Positions 6,918 through 10,047 of a stretch of 10,047 bases of DNA are shown here, one piece after another. Source of the stretch: Chloroflexota bacterium (GTDB lineage: Bacteria > Chloroflexota > Dehalococcoidia > Lucifugimonadales > Lucifugimonadaceae); the NCBI GenBank assembly GCA_016189845.1, contig JACPRT010000174.1, forward strand, positions 1 through 10,047. Reading direction: 5' to 3'. Positions within the stretch are counted from its first letter, which is position 1. Each line of letters opens with the position of its first letter. The notes below the pieces were generated by a model. The model was not told where the DNA came from. It saw nothing but the letters and a program-made list of their open reading frames with translations, and made no database searches. The position numbers and the translations under genes are program-made.

Positions 6918-8213
6918 TTGGCCGACGTCAGGCCATTTAGAGGCATTCGGTACGACGAACGCCTGGCCGGGCCGCTCTCACTGAATCTGGGCCCGACCTA
7001 CGACATGATCTCGCAGGAGAAGCAGCGGGAGCTCGTGGCGCGGTCGTCAACCAACGTGATCCGGCTGGAGCTGGCGCTCGATGGCGACGAGGCCGAGAGC
7101 GCCGACGGTCGCTACGACCGGGCGGCCGCGGTCCAGACGAGCTGGATGTCCTCGGGCATCCTGCGGCGCGATGCCGAGCCGGCCATGTATGTCATGGAAG
7201 AGGCGTTCGACTATCGCGGGGCGCGTTATCGAAGGTTTGGCCTGCTGGCGGCGGTGCGTCTGGAGGACTACGACCGCGGGATCATCCTCCCGCATGAGCA
7301 CACGCGGCCGCGTTTCGTCGCCGATCGCCTCGAGCTGATGAAGGCGACGCGTGCCAACTTCAGCCCGCTCATGATGCTGTTCCGCGAGCCTCCGGGAGCC
7401 CCGGTAAGCCGCGTTCTCATGGACGTGGTCAGCAATCCCCCCGATGCCACCGCCACGCCACCCGACATGCCGGCGATAAGGCTGTGGCGGATCACCGACC
7501 CGGAGCGGACCGCGGCCATCACTGCTGCGTTTCGAGAGACGAAGCTGTACATCGCCGACGGCCACCATCGCTATGAGGCCGCGTTGCAGTACCGCATCGA
7601 GACTCGCTTCGGCCACCGGGCGCGCTCGGACGCCCCGACGAATTTCCGGATCATGAATCTGATCGAGATCGGCGATCCAGGGCTGTTCCTGCTTGGCTAT
7701 CACCGGCTGGTCGCCAATGCCACGGGCGTCGAGCTGGAGGCGCTCATCACGCAGATCAAGGCCGGGTTCGACCTCAAGCCCTGGCCAGCGGCGCTGCCGC
7801 TCGACTCCGAGACGATCGACTCGCAGCTCAATCGAGAGTCACGGACGACCCTCGCCATGGGCGTGTCCGGGCTCGGCGGCTCTCCCGTTCACATCGCTGT
7901 CATGCGACGGCCGCAGCAGACGACGAGCGCCCGTGAAGCGTCCGACTACGCTCGTCTCCACAACGAACTGCTGCGCAAGGTGTTCGACGAGAAGCGCGAA
8001 GCGCAGGTCGTGTCGCACGCGCATGACCTGCGGGATGCGTTGAACATGGTCAAGACCGGACGGCGCCAGATGGCCTTCGTGATGAGGGCGCTCACGCCAT
8101 CCCAGTTCGAGGCAGTCGTCGGCCAGGGCCAGAGACTGCCCCCGAAGTCGACCTTCTTCCATCCGAAGTTGCCGGCCGGGGTGGTCATTCAGAGCCTGGA
8201 AGGCGTGCTTTAG
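6918..8213 (+). CDS. DUF1015 family protein
   Basis: A conserved protein of unknown function, 431 aa, normal length for DUF1015 (PF06245). It is recognised by the N-terminal RPFRGIRYD and NLGPTYDMIS, the central ILPHEHTRPR (123-132), the RLELMKATRANFSPLMMLF stretch (137-155) and the diagnostic ADGHHRYEAAL motif (213-223). No signal peptide or membrane segment; presumably cytoplasmic. In my recollection, DUF1015 genes in many bacteria sit near serA and class V aminotransferase genes, suggesting a link to serine metabolism; a class V aminotransferase is close by here, but on the opposite strand. The start is TTG at 6918 (MADVRPFRGI), chosen because homology begins at once and GAGGAAGG lies upstream. 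The TAG stop is 10 nt from the convergent peroxiredoxin stop. The biochemical role is not known. Confidence 0.93.
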   Translation: MADVRPFRGIRYDERLAGPLSLNLGPTYDMISQEKQRELVARSSTNVIRLELALDGDEAESADGRYDRAAAVQTSWMSSGILRRDAEPAMYVMEEAFDYRGARYRRFGLLAAVRLEDYDRGIILPHEHTRPRFVADRLELMKATRANFSPLMMLFREPPGAPVSRVLMDVVSNPPDATATPPDMPAIRLWRITDPERTAAITAAFRETKLYIADGHHRYEAALQYRIETRFGHRARSDAPTNFRIMNLIEIGDPGLFLLGYHRLVANATGVELEALITQIKAGFDLKPWPAALPLDSETIDSQLNRESRTTLAMGVSGLGGSPVHIAVMRRPQQTTSAREASDYARLHNELLRKVFDEKREAQVVSHAHDLRDALNMVKTGRRQMAFVMRALTPSQFEAVVGQGQRLPPKSTFFHPKLPAGVVIQSLEGVL

Positions 8214-8223
8214 CCTCGCCTCA

Positions 8224-8889
8224 CTAGCCCTCGAGTTCCTTGAGCCTGGCGATGATTGTGGACGCCGGCACGTGCTCGGAGTACCGAGTGCCGACGTCCT
8301 TCCACTTCAGTTGTCCATCTTTGCCAATGATGAACGTCGAAGCCGACGCCAGCCCGTCGCCGTGCAGGTTGAACACGCCGTACTCCGACGGAACCGCAGG
8401 GTCGCGGCTCGAATACGCAACTGGGAATTGAGCGCCGAATTCCTGGACGGCGTACTCGGCGCCCTTCAGGTCGTCGGTGCTGACGGCGATCACCACCGCG
8501 TCCAGAGCTTCGATCTGGTCGTAGGCATCTCGCAGCTCAACGAGCTGCTGGCGGCAGTAGGTTCACCACCAGGCGCGATAGAAGGTCAGGACGACCACCT
8601 TCTCACCGAGGTGCTGGCTGAGCGTCACCTCGCCGCCGTGGGCGTCGGGAAGCGTGAAGTCGTGGACGCCGGGCCCCAGCGACAACGCCACCGCGCCGGT
8701 GGTTGCCGGCGGAAGCCGGGTGGCCGTGGCCATGGGAGCGGCAGCGGTTGGCGTGAAAGCGGGCGCTCCCGAAGTTGGAGCATTCGCTGGCGTCAGGTTC
8801 TCGCTAACGCATCCGGCCAGCGATGCCAGCAACAGGGCCAGCGAAGCGACCAACGCGAGAGGGCTGGCTGAAACGCGATGGCTGTTCAT
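8224..8889 (-). CDS. Peroxiredoxin-like lipoprotein, probable selenoprotein (in-frame TGA = Sec109)
   Basis: AhpC/TSA (thioredoxin-fold) redox protein, 221 aa if the TGA at 8565-8563 is read as selenocysteine. The N-terminus is a lipoprotein signal ending in the lipobox LAGC (Cys27), then a Thr/Pro/Ala-rich linker (~30-65). The redox domain follows: VHDFTLPDAHGGEVTLSQHL, then VVVLTFYRAWW-Sec-TYCRQQLVELRDAY, VVIAVSTDD and a C-terminal STFIIGKDGQLKWKDVG. The TGA replaces the first Cys of the CxxC-type active site (Sec109, Cys112), and no other Cys exists in the mature protein besides lipidated Cys27. The frame continues in phase on both sides with family-like sequence, so there is no frameshift. 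A stem-loop 21 nt after the TGA resembles a bacterial SECIS. It likely reduces peroxides or disulfides at the outer face of the membrane. The ATG start at 8889 lies 38 nt after the aminotransferase stop. Alternatives: a nonsense mutation or a TGC-to-TGA sequencing error. Confidence 0.8.
8532..8548 (-). promoter_or_regulatory. Candidate bacterial SECIS stem-loop
   Basis: On the minus strand GCAGCTC (8548-8542) pairs perfectly with GAGCTGC (8538-8532) around a three-base loop GTT (8541-8539). The loop starts 21 nt after the TGA and has G in its first position. Known bacterial SECIS elements lie inside the coding sequence just after UGA, with a short stem and a small loop carrying a G that SelB recognises; the geometry fits. 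Pairing is read by eye, not by a folding program. Confidence 0.6.
8563..8565 (-). other. In-frame TGA, proposed selenocysteine codon
   Basis: TGG TGG TGA ACC TAC TGC on the minus strand translates as W-W-U-T-Y-C. The TGA lies at the active-site Cys position of peroxiredoxin-like proteins and is the only stop within the 222-codon frame. Confidence 0.75.
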
Positions 8890-8927
8890 GTCTCGCCGCG
8901 ACCCCATTGCGGGCGACGGACCGGGTC

Positions 8928-10047
8928 CTATCGTCCCCCCCGCATGGCCGCGATCGACTTTTCGAGCGCCTGCAACGCTCCGTCGACGTGCGCCGGCTCG
9001 ACCCAGCCCATGTGTCCGATCCGGACGATCTTGCCCGTCATCTGTCCCTGGCCGCCGCCGATCACGACGCCGTGATCCTTGCGGACACGCGCCACGAGCG
9101 CTTTGCCATCGATCCCCTCCGGCACACGAATGGCGGTGACCGTGTCCGAGGCAATACGCCGGTCCGGGAACAGCTTCAGCCCCAGCCGCTCCGCTCCGTT
9201 CCGGCAACGGTCCGCGATGGCGTGGTGGCGCTCGAAGACATTTTCGATGCCTTCGTCGACTATCCGCTGAAGCGAGATCTCGAGCGCGTACATGGCCGGC
9301 AGGCACGGCGTGAACGGTGGCTGGCCGAGCTTCAGATAGTCGCGATACTGGGCGATGTCGAAGTAGTACTTCGGCATCTTCGATGTCGGGTAAGACTTCC
9401 ACGCCTTTGCGCTGAAGGTGACCATGGAGATCCCAGGCGGAGCGATCCAGGCCTTCTGCGATGCGGTCGAGACGACATCGAGGCCCCAGGCATCGACGGC
9501 GATGGGAATCGCCGCCGCGCTCGAAACCGCGTCCACGAGCACGAGCGCGTCCGAGTTTTCGTGGATGGCCTCGGCGATGGCTTCGAGGGGGTTCGCGACC
9601 CCGGTCGAGCTCTCGTTGTGCGTGAGTATGACCGCCTTCACGCCGGGCAGTTCGCGGAGCTTTCTGCCCAACGCTGCGGCGTCGACCGCCTGGCCCAGCG
9701 GGAACGGCATGGCCGTCACGTCTGCGCCATATGCACGGGCGATGTCGCCATACCGGTCGCCGAAGAAGCCGATCGTGAGCGATAGGACTTTGTCGCCGGG
9801 CGAAAGCGTGTTGACGATCGCCGTCTCCATCGCGCCGGTGCCCGACGAAGTGATGAAGTAGGCGTCGTCAGCGGTCATGAACACCGTCTTCAGGTTCGCA
9901 GTCATGCGGGCGAGCATGTCGGCGTACTCGGGGCCGCGGTGGTCGATCATCTGGGTGCCTGCGGCATCCAGGATGTCGTCGGGTAGCGGCACCGGGCCGG
10001 GGATCCGGAGGTTCTCGTGCGACAGCTTCGCTGCGGTCGTCGTCAGC
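8928..10047 (-). CDS. Class V aminotransferase (alanine-glyoxylate/serine-pyruvate type), 5' end off window
   Basis: Pyridoxal-phosphate enzyme of fold type I, class V, in the alanine-glyoxylate/serine-pyruvate/phosphoserine aminotransferase group; cytoplasmic. The frame is open to the right edge and the first visible codons give LTTTAAKLSHENLRIPGPVPLP. NLRIPGP is the usual start of the conserved region, so GTG 9992 (the V of GPVPLP) is not the real start and only a few N-terminal residues are missing. Visible motifs, counted from that Val as 1: SSGTGAME (49-56, cofactor phosphate cradle), HNESSTG (125-131), LVDAVSS (152-158, Asp154 facing the pyridine nitrogen) and TASQKAWIAPPG (176-187) with Schiff-base Lys180. 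The C-terminal small domain is complete. Exact amino donor and acceptor cannot be told from motifs. It probably forms a transcription unit with the downstream peroxiredoxin (38-nt gap). Confidence 0.93.
   Translation of the reverse strand, partial: LTTTAAKLSHENLRIPGPVPLPDDILDAAGTQMIDHRGPEYADMLARMTANLKTVFMTADDAYFITSSGTGAMETAIVNTLSPGDKVLSLTIGFFGDRYGDIARAYGADVTAMPFPLGQAVDAAALGRKLRELPGVKAVILTHNESSTGVANPLEAIAEAIHENSDALVLVDAVSSAAAIPIAVDAWGLDVVSTASQKAWIAPPGISMVTFSAKAWKSYPTSKMPKYYFDIAQYRDYLKLGQPPFTPCLPAMYALEISLQRIVDEGIENVFERHHAIADRCRNGAERLGLKLFPDRRIASDTVTAIRVPEGIDGKALVARVRKDHGVVIGGGQGQMTGKIVRIGHMGWVEPAHVDGALQALEKSIAAMRGGR

Noticed and set aside
8224..8496. Separate 90-aa protein starting at GTG 8496
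   Set aside because: It begins in the middle of the thioredoxin fold (VVIAVSTDD strand) and is in the same frame as the upstream half. It is the 3' part of the selenoprotein frame, not an independent gene.
8224..8889. Frameshifted or decayed peroxiredoxin pseudogene
   Set aside because: There is no change of frame and no other stop or degraded segment, and the single stop is exactly at the redox Cys codon. A point mutation or sequencing error stays possible but is less likely given the hairpin and position.
8823..9785. Plus-strand 320-aa ORF opposite the aminotransferase
   Set aside because: Shadow frame of a well-supported PLP enzyme; no domain visible.
1..10047. Alternative genetic code with TGA as a sense codon genome-wide
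   Set aside because: serS and pth end at TGA at the expected family length, so TGA is a normal stop here.

Overview
This is a GC-rich bacterial chromosome segment of mostly ordinary housekeeping genes. It contains one striking exception: a lipoprotein peroxiredoxin that appears to be a selenoprotein. The best guess for the source is a Chloroflexota bacterium. That rests on the SerRS motif-2 variant (FRREKAAAGRDTRG), lipoproteins with long Pro/Ser/Thr linkers, and the frequent GTG/TTG starts. It is a soft assignment that sequence alone cannot settle.

Layout. Positions 1-1058 (+) hold seryl-tRNA synthetase, lacking its N-terminus at the window edge. Positions 1211-1984 (+) encode a NFRDLGGY-type protein tyrosine phosphatase. 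Its stop directly abuts the stop of a minus-strand operon read right to left: ligA (6701-4656), pth (4653-4051) and an InhA/M6-like secreted zinc-protease lipoprotein (4054-1985). These three genes are separated by 2 nt and by a stop/start overlap. A 216-nt divergent intergenic region (6702-6917) separates ligA from a DUF1015 gene (6918-8213, +). DUF1015 converges on a second minus-strand pair: a class V aminotransferase (runs off the right edge, ends 8928) followed by the peroxiredoxin (8889-8224).

The main observation is in the peroxiredoxin. Its reading frame is open from the ATG at 8889 to the TAG at 8226-8224 except for one in-frame TGA at 8565-8563. That TGA falls exactly where relatives have the first Cys of the CxxC redox motif (FYRAWW-TGA-TYCRQQL). 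A perfect 7-bp stem capped by a GUU loop lies 21 nt downstream, matching the general geometry of a bacterial SECIS element. The mature protein then has only two catalytic redox residues, Sec109 and Cys112, plus the lipidated Cys27. TGA is still used as a stop elsewhere in the window (serS, pth), so this is not a recoded genome.

How the genes fit together. LigA, Pth and SerRS are core replication/translation functions. SerRS, DUF1015 and the class V aminotransferase share a serine/amino-acid theme, and SerRS is also the enzyme that charges tRNA-Sec with serine. No selA, selB, selC or selD is visible here, so the Sec interpretation depends on the rest of the genome. Six of eight stop codons in the window are TAG and none is TAA, which is unusual for GC-rich DNA. 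No mobile elements, CRISPR arrays, tRNA or rRNA genes were seen.
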